64,000 bases of DNA, from assembly GCF_007754425.1 (NCBI RefSeq), contig NZ_CP037452.1, positions 2,579,164-2,643,163 on the forward strand, in the 5' to 3' direction. Below the pieces are notes generated by a model, which saw only the letters and a program-made list of their open reading frames with translations, did not search any database and was not told the DNA's origin. Shown one piece after another: positions 44,560-55,300 of this stretch (position 1 is the first letter of the stretch; the number at the start of each line of letters is the position of its first letter). Origin of the DNA: Gimesia fumaroli (lineage in GTDB: Bacteria > Planctomycetota > Planctomycetia > Planctomycetales > Planctomycetaceae). The translations under genes were made by a program, and so were the position numbers.

Positions 44560-44588
44560 TTTTTTACCGGCGGCTAGCGCCGACCCGC
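44560..44588. repeat. Short palindromic intergenic element
   Basis: It holds a GC-rich palindrome (ACCGGCGGCTAGCGCCGAC), directly after the GNAT stop. Its TTTTACCGGCGG start recurs near 45800, and its style matches the longer dispersed repeats at 17546 and 45857. Confidence 0.45.
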
Positions 44589-45002
44589 TCACGTTAGCTT
44601 TTTTTGCAGGAAGATTCTTTGCTGGTTGGTGGGGAAATTCGGGAGTGTGCCGAAGGGGGTGTAACCCAGGCTGGTGTAAAAATCGGGGGCTTGAAAACTG
44701 AATGTATCGACCCAGGAAGAGTGGCAGTTCCGTTCTCGTGCAATGCGCTCTGCTTCCCGCATGAGCTGACGTCCCAGACCCTGCTTGCGAAAGTTGCGAT
44801 CGACGGCCAGGGTCTCGATATAGAGCCATTCCCAGCAGGTAAAACCGACCAGCCCGGCGATGATCGTTCCGTCTTCCTCGATTTTCAGCTTCACGGGAAG
44901 TGGTGAGTACGGAAAGCCCGTCGCTGCTGAATTTTCTGAGAGAATCGCGCTCACGGCTGCTTCAATCGGCTCGTCATGCACTTCCGAGATCTGAAAATTC
45001 AC
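44589..45002 (-). CDS. GNAT-family N-acetyltransferase
   Basis: 137 residues. The acetyl-CoA loop is present: LETLAVDRNFRKQGLGRQLM (R/Q-x-x-G-x-G/A within RKQGLG, about residue 72-77), followed by the helix AERIARERNC and the motif B end FYTSLGYTPFGTL. It is cytoplasmic, and its acceptor (small molecule, peptide or drug) cannot be told. It is a single gene between the DUF4112 and deaminase genes on the same strand, with a short palindrome after its stop. Confidence 0.9.
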   Translation of the reverse strand: MNFQISEVHDEPIEAAVSAILSENSAATGFPYSPLPVKLKIEEDGTIIAGLVGFTCWEWLYIETLAVDRNFRKQGLGRQLMREAERIARERNCHSSWVDTFSFQAPDFYTSLGYTPFGTLPNFPTNQQRIFLQKKLT

Positions 45003-45065
45003 TGTTTGCCCTTATTTCGAAAGTCACTGATGGAAACATTCACCTCAAAGAAAGGGCAAATCATA

Positions 45066-45491
45066 TCAGCCTGTGTTTCGTTTATTCAAGTGCTTTTTCA
45101 GCAGCCGGGAGTTGCGGCGGTTTGATTTAAAGAACGCATCAAAGACGTCTCCGAGCAGAGGAATCGCGCCGATCAGAGAATCGAGTGCCACGTTTCCAAC
45201 CATACGCGCTAAGACCCATCGTGATGCGCCGAGTTGTTTTGCTTCATAGATCAAGTAGCCGGAGAGGGTGGCCGAGATCATGTCTCCCAAGCCGGGGACG
45301 ATTCCGATCAGGGTATCCCAGCCAATTCGCAGATTGGTGCCGGGAACTCTGAAGGCGTCGTCCAGAAAGTGGGTGAGCTGTTCAAACCTCGCCATTCGAT
45401 CGCTTCGCTCCGGGTGATAGGAATCACCGATTGCGGGTTTGAATCGCTTTCTAGTGAGCGGCGGACTGATGTTGTTGACGTGTAGCGACAT
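45066..45491 (-). CDS. DUF4112-family small membrane protein
   Basis: 141 residues. FRVPGTNLRIGWDTLIGIVPGLGD followed by a Gly/Ala/Leu-rich segment and ALDSLIGAIPLLGDVFDAFFK is the diagnostic double P-G-x-G-D / P-L-L-G-D pattern of DUF4112 proteins. These are small inner-membrane proteins of unknown function. The N-terminus to about residue 32 is not conserved, so the ATG for MARFEQ is an alternative start. It is the first gene of the minus-strand row at 43.5-45.5 kb. Confidence 0.87.
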   Translation of the reverse strand: MSLHVNNISPPLTRKRFKPAIGDSYHPERSDRMARFEQLTHFLDDAFRVPGTNLRIGWDTLIGIVPGLGDMISATLSGYLIYEAKQLGASRWVLARMVGNVALDSLIGAIPLLGDVFDAFFKSNRRNSRLLKKHLNKRNTG

Positions 45492-45856
45492 GAGGTTTCC
45501 CTTTCCGTTTTCAGGTGATCATCCAGGGGGTACCTGAATGCTCTGGAATCAGTTCAATTGAGAATGCAATTCGTATGCCATATCTTCAGAAGCATTGGAA
45601 GTCTTACGGAAATCGTGTTTTCAGTAGTGAAATCAGCGAGAATTGACCTGTCAGAGCGCGAACTGGTCTGAAACCATCCAATCAATGATGTCTGGGGTTA
45701 ATGATGGATCTGCTATTTTGTTTCTACTGGTGCTGGATGTTTATCTGTGGTAGAGGGAGTTGCATCGGGTAGAATTTGAGGACGCTGGTTTACATTGGCT
45801 TTTACCGGCGGTCAGGTCGTGTTTCTTAATTCGAATGATCCATGCAAATGTGGCTG

Positions 45857-45956
45857 AAGCGGGGCGAATACCCTTCGGCTAATAAGTCATTCCGGCTGGC
45901 ACATTACCTCAAAACAAGATCAGCCGCACGGCGTTAGCCGCGGTTAATACCGACCT
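45857..45956. repeat. Dispersed intergenic repeat, copy B
   Basis: It shares a 22-base identical core (45876-45897) with 17564-17585. The left end (GGGGCGAATACCCTTCGGCT) and the reverse complement of the right end (GGCTAACGCCGTGCGGCTGA) are close relatives, so the unit is an imperfect ~100-base palindrome. It resembles REP/MITE-like elements without a coding part. Confidence 0.72.
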
Positions 45957-46084
45957 GGGTAAGGCTACTATCCTGAGAACCACACTCCGAAAAATTGATC
46001 AATGGCACAACGAGAAGAATTTCTACAGCGGCTTGGGAGTGTCAATGGAAAGTCGGAACTTATCTCTTGTGAAGGAGTGCTGAG

Positions 46085-46366
46085 ATGCAACTAAGTCAAA
46101 GTGAAAGGGTTGGAAATCGGGCTGATGCGTTGCGATATCGTTTGATAATTGAGGAGCGGATGAGCAGGGTATTAGGAAATCGAGCTGAAACGAGCGGGTT
46201 TTATGGTGCTGATTCTTTCAGAGATTCTGGAACAACAGCTGAACCAGTCGCGTTCTCGCGTGCGACGCATGTAAGGGACCATCTTTTCCAATCGCGGGAT
46301 GACGTCAAGTCGAAAATGAGCAGTGACAGTGATAAAACAGGCACTGGAACAGCGACAGGGATTTGA
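46085..46366 (+). CDS. Doubtful small orphan reading frame
   Basis: 93 residues, not recognised. The only support is an AAGGAG ribosome site 7-8 bases before the ATG and an ordinary amino-acid composition. There are no domains or signal peptide, and no neighbour is close enough to suggest an operon. It may be a chance frame in a long intergenic region. Confidence 0.22.
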   Translation: MQLSQSERVGNRADALRYRLIIEERMSRVLGNRAETSGFYGADSFRDSGTTAEPVAFSRATHVRDHLFQSRDDVKSKMSSDSDKTGTGTATGI

Positions 46367-46519
46367 GAGAAAAGTACAATTAATGGAATCGCTTTCCAGT
46401 AAATGCTAAAGCATTGGTAGCGAATCTTAGTAGAATGGAAGATCGGGACGTTGGAAAAGAAAGCGTCCTGGATTCTGTAAATTCTGTCAGCGCTTATTTT
46501 ATTGAAGAGGTAACAACCT

Positions 46520-47245
46520 GTGAAACGATTACTCATTTCCGTCTGGTCATTGATCGTCTGTCTGTCTGCGTCCGTTTATGCTGATGACCGAGGTACGTTG
46601 ATTTTTGAAGATGATTTTGAGCGGAATGAGTCTCAGGAAACCAAAGACGAAATCGGGAAGGGCTGGGGATCGAACAGTCGGAGTCGTGCGAAAGGGAATA
46701 AGCAGGTCGATCTCAAGAACGGGGCGATGTATATTTACATTCACAAAGTCGCAGACCATGCGGTTTCCGTGACTCACCCGGCTGAGTTCAAAGATGGCGC
46801 GATAGCCCTGCGGTTCATGCTGGAAGATCCCAGGGACAGTCTGGGGCTGAACTTTGCTGATTTGAAATATAAGCCAGTGCATGCGGGGCATTTGTTCGTT
46901 GCGAAAATCAGTACAAAACGCGTGGAGTTGACTGACCTGAAAACGGGCAACATGGAGTTAAAAACGCGCGAGTTGCGAAAAGCCGGCAAGCTGCCAGCCG
47001 CACTGAAAGAAAAGTTGAAGACGAAAACCAAACGATTTCCGAACAAGCTGGAAACCGGAAAGTGGTATGACTTAGTGGTGAGCGTTTCCGGTGATACGCT
47101 GACGGTTTCGATTGACGGAAAGAAAGTCGGTTCATTTTCTTCGGACGGAATTGCGCATCCGACCAAGCGATTACTGCGTCTGGCGGTGCCACGTAATGCG
47201 GTCGTAGATGATGTAAAGATTTATGCCAAATCCACCGATAGCTGA
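46520..47245 (+). CDS. Secreted concanavalin/DUF1080-like protein
   Basis: 241 residues from a GTG at 46520 with AGAGGT about 9 bases upstream. It has a signal peptide (to about SVYADD). The remainder is a single beta-rich domain: LIFEDDFERNE at the start, GAIALRFMLED in the middle, KWYDLVVSVSGDTLTVSIDGKKVGSF near the end and VDDVKIY last. That is the lectin/glucanase-like sandwich pattern seen in LamG and DUF1080 proteins. It is probably a carbohydrate-binding or -processing protein in the periplasm. It is the first gene of a three-gene plus-strand set (next gene 53 bases on). No catalytic residues can be named. Confidence 0.78.
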   Translation: MKRLLISVWSLIVCLSASVYADDRGTLIFEDDFERNESQETKDEIGKGWGSNSRSRAKGNKQVDLKNGAMYIYIHKVADHAVSVTHPAEFKDGAIALRFMLEDPRDSLGLNFADLKYKPVHAGHLFVAKISTKRVELTDLKTGNMELKTRELRKAGKLPAALKEKLKTKTKRFPNKLETGKWYDLVVSVSGDTLTVSIDGKKVGSFSSDGIAHPTKRLLRLAVPRNAVVDDVKIYAKSTDS

Positions 47246-47298
47246 TCGCGTTTGCGTCGATATGTCCTGTCCTTCTCCTGTGAAAAGAAAACGCTGAA

Positions 47299-48285
47299 AT
47301 GATGTTAAACCACACTCGAACGATGGTCCGGTTGTTATGTCTGTTACTGATGATGAATTTCAGTATCTCTGATATGAACGCTGCAGAGTCTGATCAGAAA
47401 GAGACGTTGAATGTGCTGTTTATTGGAAACAGTTACACAGCCAGACACAAGCTGGCCCAAGTGGTAAAGCAGATGGCAGAGGCCGGTAATCCGGGACTGA
47501 CGTTCAATCCGACGACGGTGATTTACGGGGGACGGCGGCTGGTGGATCACTGGAATCTGGGCTCGCAGAACTATGTGAAACGACATGCGTTGACGCGGGC
47601 GGAACAGGAGCAGACGGTCGCTTCTCTGGAGGAAGCGGCGAAGGATTCCAAAAATCGCTATGCGAAGGGAGCACTGGCACGGCATCGAAAACTGCTGAAG
47701 GATTTTGAATCTCAACGCACCAAATGGGACGTTGTGATATTGCAGTCTTACCGTGACGACTTGGATGGAAAAGATTCATTGTATGCTCAGTATGCTCCGA
47801 AGTTTACTGCGCTGGCGAAAAAACAGGGCGCACGCGTCATTTTGTATGAAACGACGCCGAACACTCAAAACGCGCAGCCTTTGAAAAATGCTCCCGATTC
47901 TAAAGCGGTCATGAAAAAGGCGAAAGCGATTGCTGTACTGGCAAAAAAGATTGACGCGTCGGCGGCTCCGATGTCACTGGCGGGATTGCATTGTCAGACA
48001 GAACGTCCTGATCTGACATTGCGTTTTGTGAACGATGCGCATTTGAATCAGACGATGGCTTATTTGACAGCCTGCTGTTTGTATGCGGCACTGTTTGATC
48101 GCAGCCCGGAAGGATTGCCCGTGGATTCGATTACCGATATTCGGTTTTTCAAAAACAAAGAACGTGATAAAGATCGCGATGGAAAGCCGATTACGAAAAC
48201 GTTTTCCCCAAAAGACCGTGCCGACCTGCAACGCATTGCCTGGAAAAGTTACCAGCAATTCAAACAGCTTCGCGATGACTCATGA
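47299..48285 (+). CDS. Secreted SGNH-hydrolase-like protein
   Basis: 328 residues with an N-terminal signal peptide (to about MNAAES). NVLFIGNSYTARHKL (about residue 36-50) is an SGNH block I, with the serine in GNSYT. VILQSYRDDL is in the middle, and DAHLNQTMAYLTACCLYAALF (about 247-267) supplies the D-x-x-H catalytic block. So it is probably an esterase or lipase-like hydrolase acting outside the cytoplasm; relatives occur widely in planctomycetes. It lies between the concanavalin-like gene and the sialidase-like gene in one likely operon (gaps 53 and 36 bases). Confidence 0.82.
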   Translation: MMLNHTRTMVRLLCLLLMMNFSISDMNAAESDQKETLNVLFIGNSYTARHKLAQVVKQMAEAGNPGLTFNPTTVIYGGRRLVDHWNLGSQNYVKRHALTRAEQEQTVASLEEAAKDSKNRYAKGALARHRKLLKDFESQRTKWDVVILQSYRDDLDGKDSLYAQYAPKFTALAKKQGARVILYETTPNTQNAQPLKNAPDSKAVMKKAKAIAVLAKKIDASAAPMSLAGLHCQTERPDLTLRFVNDAHLNQTMAYLTACCLYAALFDRSPEGLPVDSITDIRFFKNKERDKDRDGKPITKTFSPKDRADLQRIAWKSYQQFKQLRDDS

Positions 48286-48321
48286 TTGATTCGCCGTAAA
48301 GCGCTTTGTGAGGTATGAAAA

Positions 48322-49368
48322 ATGATGCGATTGCTTTCGCTGGTTTTACCTGTCGTTCTGATGGTATTGGGATTTCCCCCGTTCATTCAGGCGGAAGAGA
48401 AGCCGGTTTCGATTTTCGATCAGCGGATCGGCGGGCACATTCATCCCTCAATCTGCCGGGCCAGCGATGGGACATTGATTGTTGTCTTTAAGGGAGAGAA
48501 CGTATTACTCTGCTCACGGTCAGTTGATCAGGGAGCGAACTGGTCTGAACCCCGGCCGATTCCGACGTCGGCGAAACGGCCCGATGTGATTCGTGAAGTG
48601 AGGAAGTATGAAGTGTATCCGGGGACTGTTGATGCTTTGCCTGACGGTCGAATTCTGGTGACCTGGAATTATATTGCCGATGATAAGGCGCTGGACGGGT
48701 ATTATGAGCGGGCCTTGCTTTACTCATTGAGTGAAGATCAGGGACGCAGCTGGAGTGAGCAGCATCTGATCGGACCGGTTGACGGAAAACATCTGGGTGC
48801 GGTACGACATAATGTTCTACCTTGGAGTAAGGGTCGGTGGCTGTTGCCATTGCGGGTGGGAGTACCGCGATTGTTTGATCCGGAGACCGGTGTGCTTGAA
48901 CGTTATCCTCTGGTGGGGCCGGATGGAAAGCAGCACGAGTTTCAACAAATTGTGCGCACCGCGAATGGTTCGCTGCTGTCGATGGGGCCGGTCTTATTGC
49001 ACTCTGTGGATAACGGCGCGCACTGGAAAATCGTGAAGAACTTTCCGGCTGTTCCGGACAAACGTGATAACGCTGAGGGACGCTATTTGACAACGCTTGC
49101 CGATGGACGCGTACTGGTGACGTGGGGCAGGGGACAGAAAAATATGGGGCTGAGCTATAACCTGTCAGACGATGACGGCGTGACCTGGGATGCGCAGCGA
49201 ACTAAAGTGCTGCTGCCGAAAACGGCAGTGACAGCCCGATATTACTCGGCCCGTACGGTTCAGATCGATCAGCAACACGTTGGTACCGTTTTTATGAACC
49301 GGCAGGGGGTTCATTTTCTCAAGGTGCCTGTCAGCCGGCTGAGTCAAAGTCAGGTGACGGAAGAATAA
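48322..49368 (+). CDS. Secreted sialidase-like BNR-repeat protein
   Basis: 348 residues. A signal peptide (to about FIQAEE) is followed by a six-bladed beta-propeller with four visible Asp-box repeats of the S-x-D-x-G-x-x-W type: SVDQGANW, SEDQGRSW, SVDNGAHW and SDDDGVTW. GHIHPSICRASDGTLIVVF at the start resembles the N-terminal entry of exo-sialidases. Catalytic arginines cannot be verified by eye, so a non-catalytic propeller is possible. It would remove or bind terminal sialic acid or related sugars outside the cell. It is the last gene of the 46.5-49.4 kb set and converges, 26 bases apart, with the giant gene. Confidence 0.82.
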   Translation: MMRLLSLVLPVVLMVLGFPPFIQAEEKPVSIFDQRIGGHIHPSICRASDGTLIVVFKGENVLLCSRSVDQGANWSEPRPIPTSAKRPDVIREVRKYEVYPGTVDALPDGRILVTWNYIADDKALDGYYERALLYSLSEDQGRSWSEQHLIGPVDGKHLGAVRHNVLPWSKGRWLLPLRVGVPRLFDPETGVLERYPLVGPDGKQHEFQQIVRTANGSLLSMGPVLLHSVDNGAHWKIVKNFPAVPDKRDNAEGRYLTTLADGRVLVTWGRGQKNMGLSYNLSDDDGVTWDAQRTKVLLPKTAVTARYYSARTVQIDQQHVGTVFMNRQGVHFLKVPVSRLSQSQVTEE

Positions 49369-49394
49369 ATGGACCTCATTCGAAAGCACTTGTG

Positions 49395-52300
49395 TTAGAA
49401 GAATAACATCTCTGAATCGTCTTGTACTGTTGTAAAGAATGAGTCGAGATCATTATCCCAGGTTGACAGATGGCGAACGCCGGGGGCCAGCCTGTCTTGC
49501 ATAGCGCCTTCATTTTCGTGTTCGTAACCGAGAATGTGTCCCAGTTCATGAAGAATGACGGTCCGAAGATCCACGAGTCCTCTGGCTTTGCTGTCGGGTA
49601 ATGCGATTAATGTCAATTCGCTGGACCAGGCAAATTCGTTGTGGTCGGCAGGCGTCGTATCTGCAAACCAGCCATAGCCGGCGGCGTTGACGTCGATATA
49701 GATTGTCCCGGCGGCAGCACGGCCTAACGTGTCGTCTTTCAGGTCGACAACCTGGATATCAATGTACTCAAGCGTTTGACTCTCACTGGGGGCGAGCGCC
49801 GGGCTGATCTGATTGACGACCGACTCCAATGCCGTCTCTGCGGTGGATTGGGTGAGTGATTGTGGTGGTGTTGACGGCGGCTCGATTATCGTATCCAGTG
49901 TCAACAACTGATTCCAGGCATCGGGATAATTGTCTGGGTAGGAGACTGCTGAATTTCCCTGTTTACTTTTTCCATAATTATTAATCAATTGGATTAAATC
50001 TCGAATGTTAACATGATCGTTCTTGTCAAAATCTGCAAACCAGGCGTAGTCGGAGCTCGATTCACTGGGAACACTTCGATAAACATTGATGAATAAAACA
50101 AGATCGCGAATGTTGATTGTGTCATCGTCGTTGAGATCGAAAGGGTTGGCGAAGATACTGGCTCCGTTATCGGATCCCGGGCTTGCTGCCGTAGTGATAT
50201 CGCCTTCTAAACTGACCTGAGGCGAGCTGACATCAAGCCCCAAATCATAGGGGCCGATACTCCTGCCTGGAAGATCCAGGCTGACCTGATCTCCCGTCAG
50301 CGATTCAAATTTGATTCGGGCAAAGAGAACCTGGTTCTCGACTCCCAGTCCAGAGGCATTCGTTTCTGCGGAAAGGCCTGCGACGGTTCCTGTAAGATCG
50401 TTGATCGTGCCGGCCTGGTTTTGAGTGAAGGCGTTTCCAAATTCGAACTCTGTGGCTGATGTATATTCGGTATTGTAATTGAAATCTAACGAAGCAGTGA
50501 CAATTCCCCGGTTAATCGGATTTGTGGCATCGATCCAGATTTCGACCCAGTAGGAAGACCACTCGCTGACCCAGTTCTGACTTTCCGGGAGTGCGGCTAA
50601 TTCTCCATTGGGTTGTGTGATCGTAGGAGAATTGACAACACGCACATTTATCTCGGCAGTGGCAATTTCATCGTCGAGAATAGTGACTTCTGCCTGACTG
50701 TCAGACAGAATTACATTGCGGCCATCGGCTTGAAGATTGAACAGATTTACCAGAAAGGTTTCATCCAGTTCGAGCAGATCGGAATCGGTGATGGAAACCG
50801 AAATCGTTTTTAGTTGATCTCCCGGATTGAAAATCACGGTACCAGTGGTACTGCTGTAATCTGCAGTGCTGACAGCGGTCTGGTCTGCGGTGGAATAGTC
50901 GATACTGACAGGCGCATCCACAGGCGAGTCCAGGGATACTGTTACCATCGCAGTGCCGACATCTTCATTCACAGTCACATCGTTGATGGAGAGAGCAGCT
51001 TGGTCATCATCTAGAATCGTGACTTGCGCTTGAGAATCAGTAAAGACGACGTCTGCCGTGCTGGATTGGATGTTGAAGAGATTCACCAGGAATGTCTCAT
51101 CGATTTCAACCCGATTAGAATTAATGATGGAAATTATAATCGTTTGAGTCAGCTCACCAGGGTTGAACGTGAGCGTCCCTGAAGTGCTGCTATAATCATC
51201 AGGTTGAACGGCAGTCTGATCGGCGGTGGTGTAGTCAACGCTGATCGTTGCATCGACGGGTTGATCAAGTGAGACAGTAAGTGTGGTGGTGCCTGCATTT
51301 TCATCGACGGTAATATCGTCGATGGAGAAAGCGGCCTGATCATCGTCCTGAATCGTGACCTGCGCTTGTGAGTCAGCAAAGACGACGTCTGCCGTACTGG
51401 CTTGGATATTAGCGAGGTTCACCAGGAACGTCTCATCGATTTCAACCAGTTCGGAATCCGAGATGGCAATTGTGATGGATTGAGTCAGCTCACCGGGGTT
51501 GAACGTGAGCGTCCCTGAAGTGCTGCTATAATCATCAGGTTGAACGGCAGTCTGATCGGCGGTGGTGTAGTCAACGCTGATCGTTGCATCAACGGGTTCG
51601 TCAAGTGAGACAGTGAGCGTGGCGGTGCCTGTGTTTTCATCAACGGTAATATCGTCGATGGAGAAAGCGGCCTGATCATCGTCCTGAATCGTGACCTGCG
51701 CTTGTGAGTCAGCAAAGACGACGTCTGCCGTACTGGATTGGATATTAGCGAGGTTCACCAGGAACGTCTCATCGATTTCAACCAGCTCGGAATCCGAGAT
51801 GGCAATTGTGATGGATTGAGTCAGCTCACCGGGGTTGAACGTGAGCGTCCCTGAAGTGCTGCTATAATCATCAGGTTGAACGGCAGTCTGGTCAGCGGTG
51901 GTGTAGTCAACGCTGATCGTTGCATCGACGGGTTGATCGAGTGAGACAGTGAGTGTTGCGGTGCCAGCATTTTCATCAACCGTAATATCGCCGATAGAGA
52001 AAGCGGCCTGATCATCGTCGTGAATCGTAACCTGCGCTTGTGAGTCAGCAAAGACAACGTCTGCCGTACTGGATTGTATGTTGAAGAGATTCACCAAAAA
52101 CGTTTCATCCAGTTCCACCATCTCCGAATCCACGAGAGGGACTGTAATGGTTCTGAACAGGTCACCTGGATTGAAGGTCAGAGTGCCTGAGGTAGATTGA
52201 AAATCGTTGGGACTGGTGGCACTCTGGTTGGCGGTTGCATAGTCGACGGCGATTATCGTAGTGACGGGTTGATCGAGTGCAACCGTGAGTGTTGCTGTGC

Positions 52301-55300
52301 CGGCATTTTCGTCGACAATGGTGTCAGTAATGCTGATCGATGCCTGATCATTATCATCAATGGTGACGAGGCTCGTGCCCTGAGAGAGATTGGCTTCAAC
52401 GGAAGGATTGGAAAGCACTACCGAAAATGTTTCATCCACTTCTACTTTTGTGTCACCGATGATAGGAATTGTGATGGTTTGGGTCTGCGAAGTCGAAGCA
52501 GCATGATTATCAAAAGTCAGGGTTCCGGAGACAGGTTGGTAATCATTGTCGAGAGCTGTTGCGGTTCCATCGACTGTTGTGAAATCAACAGTCAGGGGAG
52601 TCTCATAGTTACCGGGTAAAATCCCATTGGCGGTGACGGTCAAAAGCAGCGACTGCGTGCCGTTGTTGTTTTCTACGATAGTAGCATCTTCAACAGAGAA
52701 CAGAGGGACTTGTTTATTGAGACTATATACACTGGATGACTGAGTGGTCGGATAATAGAGTACTCCGAAGACCAGATTGTTTCCCTGCACCGCGACAGAT
52801 CCCCCCAGGCCGATCGGGTAGGGATAAAGCGATGAAGAGGCAGGGAAAACTGTCTCATTCAGGGGATTCCAGCCATTGGATCCATCGTACAGGTAGCCGG
52901 TCCATTTTGTCGTTCCAATAGCAAGCGTCGTGCCATCAAGGTCGATATCAGTTCCATAGTAATAATAACTGTTTATGCCATCGGTTCGAGAGAATTTCGT
53001 TTCGACTAAATTATTCCATCCAGCACTCCCATCATAAAGGTAGACGGCTCCTGTATTGATTGCGCCAGCTGCATCATATTCAGGGGCAGCGATCGCAATT
53101 GAATGTCCTTCAATCTCAACAGATGCGCCAAATTTATCTCCTGTTGCGCTATCTGATCCCGTGATTTTCGTTTCGATAGCAGAGTCCCAGCCTGTAATGC
53201 CTTTCTCAAACAGATAGGCTGCACCGCGGTTGTCATTTCCAGAGGCGCCGATGATGAGTTTGTCAGTATCAATGTCGAGGGACGTACCGAAGTTGTCTCC
53301 CGCGGCGCCATCCGAAGCAATGATTGTTGATTCCAGGGGGATACTCGATGACCAGTCAGCACCGTTTCTGGTGTAAACATAAACGACGCCTGACTCGCTG
53401 GCGTTACCATTTCCGTTTGGACTTCCAATGGCAATAGTCTGATCATCCAGTGCTACGATTAGTTCCTGATGGAGTACTCTGGAAGCACGATCTAACAGAG
53501 GCGTGATTGTGGGGGCGATGGTGGTCCAGTCTGATCCGTTTCGTTCATAAATGTAGACTTCCGATGTACCATTATTCAAGGTCGCGCTTACTAGAATCGT
53601 AGTGCCCTGAATTGTGACGCTCTCTCCAAAACGGTATGTCGATTCAGGTTCGGGAGCCGTGAATGATGTTTCATAGATCCAGGTATCATCATTTTCGTCA
53701 GCAGGTGTTCCGCCGTCGTTTCTGGCATAGACATAGACGACGCTGATGGCGTCTGGGTCAGAAACGAATCCCGGAGCGGTCACCAGCATATAGTTGTCAT
53801 CAATAACAATTGAGTCTCCGAATACGTCACCAACATTATGTGCAGTCTCTTCCAGTGTAGGATTGATTTCCGTGGTGAATGTCCAGACGTCTGTGCCTGT
53901 TTCCTCAAACATAAATACAGCACCGCTGTCGTATCCGTCCAAACTCAGTTTAGGAGCCCCGGCAGCAATTGTCTTTCCGGAAATTGCGACACCGCTTCCT
54001 AATCCGGAGGTTTCGGTCGTCGATTTCGTGAGGACTGCTTCTGAAACCGTATTGACATCCCAGTCAAGCCCCGATTTCGTATAGACATACGCTGCTCCGA
54101 ATTCCCCGACTACCAATTGGTCAGTAGTCAGAGCGATCGACTTTCCGAAATCATTGCCCATATCGTTGTTGGTGAATTGGGATTCATCCGGCGCGATGGT
54201 CGACCAGTCTGCTCCGTTCCTGGAATAGAGATAGACTGCTCCATAAAGATTGTTGTAGGCAGAGACGGCGACATCAACGCCGTTTGTGGCAACTTTGCGA
54301 CCGAAGTATTGACCGGCTGAGCCATCGGATGGGGTCAGTTTCGCTTCTGTGGGAGCAAGTGTCGTCCAGTCAGCCCCATTTTTTGTGAAGACATAAGCAG
54401 AGCCGCTGCTGCTGCCATAGTCGTCATCATGTTGTGAGCCAACGACGATTAAGTCACCATAAATCGAAACGGAAGTACCGAATTTATCTCCCTGTGCGAG
54501 ATCAGCGGGAAGCAGTTGTTGGATCTGTGGTGCTGACCAGTTGCCTCCCGTTTTTTCAAAGATATAAGCAGCACCCGCACTGGATGCGGCGGATCTGTCA
54601 TTGTAGGCACCCGCAACAATGGTGTTTTCGAAGATGGAAACAGAATTACCTAAGGAGGCAGAATCAGGTATTCCGGTAACTGTCAGGGTTTCAACGAGTG
54701 GGGCCTCGGTTTTCCAGTCATCACCCACTTTTGTATAGACATAGACGGCTCCTGCATAGGGGGAACCATCCAAAGTTCTCTCTGCTCCTACAACGATTGT
54801 GTCGCCATCGATGGCAACAGATGAGCCAAATGCCGATCCCAGATAAGCTCCGCCAGCCTGAGGAAAAGTGGGGAGGAAAAATGTTTCGAATTCCCAGGTA
54901 TCGTCTGTGTTGTCTAAGGGAGTCTCCTGGTCATTTCTCACATAGATATAGACTGCTCCTGCGGCATTCCCACTGGCTGAATTCTCTGGAACCCCGACGA
55001 CCATGACATCACCATCAATGGCAATTTGAGAGCCGACCCTGTCATATGTATGATCCGCATAAAGGGGATCTGCATAATGAGTTCCCATGTGGATGTATTC
55101 AGTATCATCGTTCAGTAATAACAGTTCTCCCTCCAGGACTGGAACGTCACCCTTTAACGTGCTGCCTGCTGTCGGATTGGTCAAACGCCCGATAATGGTT
55201 TCCGTAAGTTCATGATACTGATCTCCGTTGACCGAAAATAAAACATTCGAGTATTGAGATGTGGCAGTGGGGCTGGCGCTAAAGGTGAGAGTGCGCGAGA

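Larger units (their letters stand above)
45492..46519. other. About 1 kb intergenic stretch with a dispersed repeat
   Basis: It contains the repeat copy at 45857-45956, a TTTTACCGGCGG fragment near 45800, and one weak open frame at 46085 with a good ribosome site. A small inverted repeat (GGACG/CGTCC) is near 46447-46470. Otherwise nothing recognised. Confidence 0.5.
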
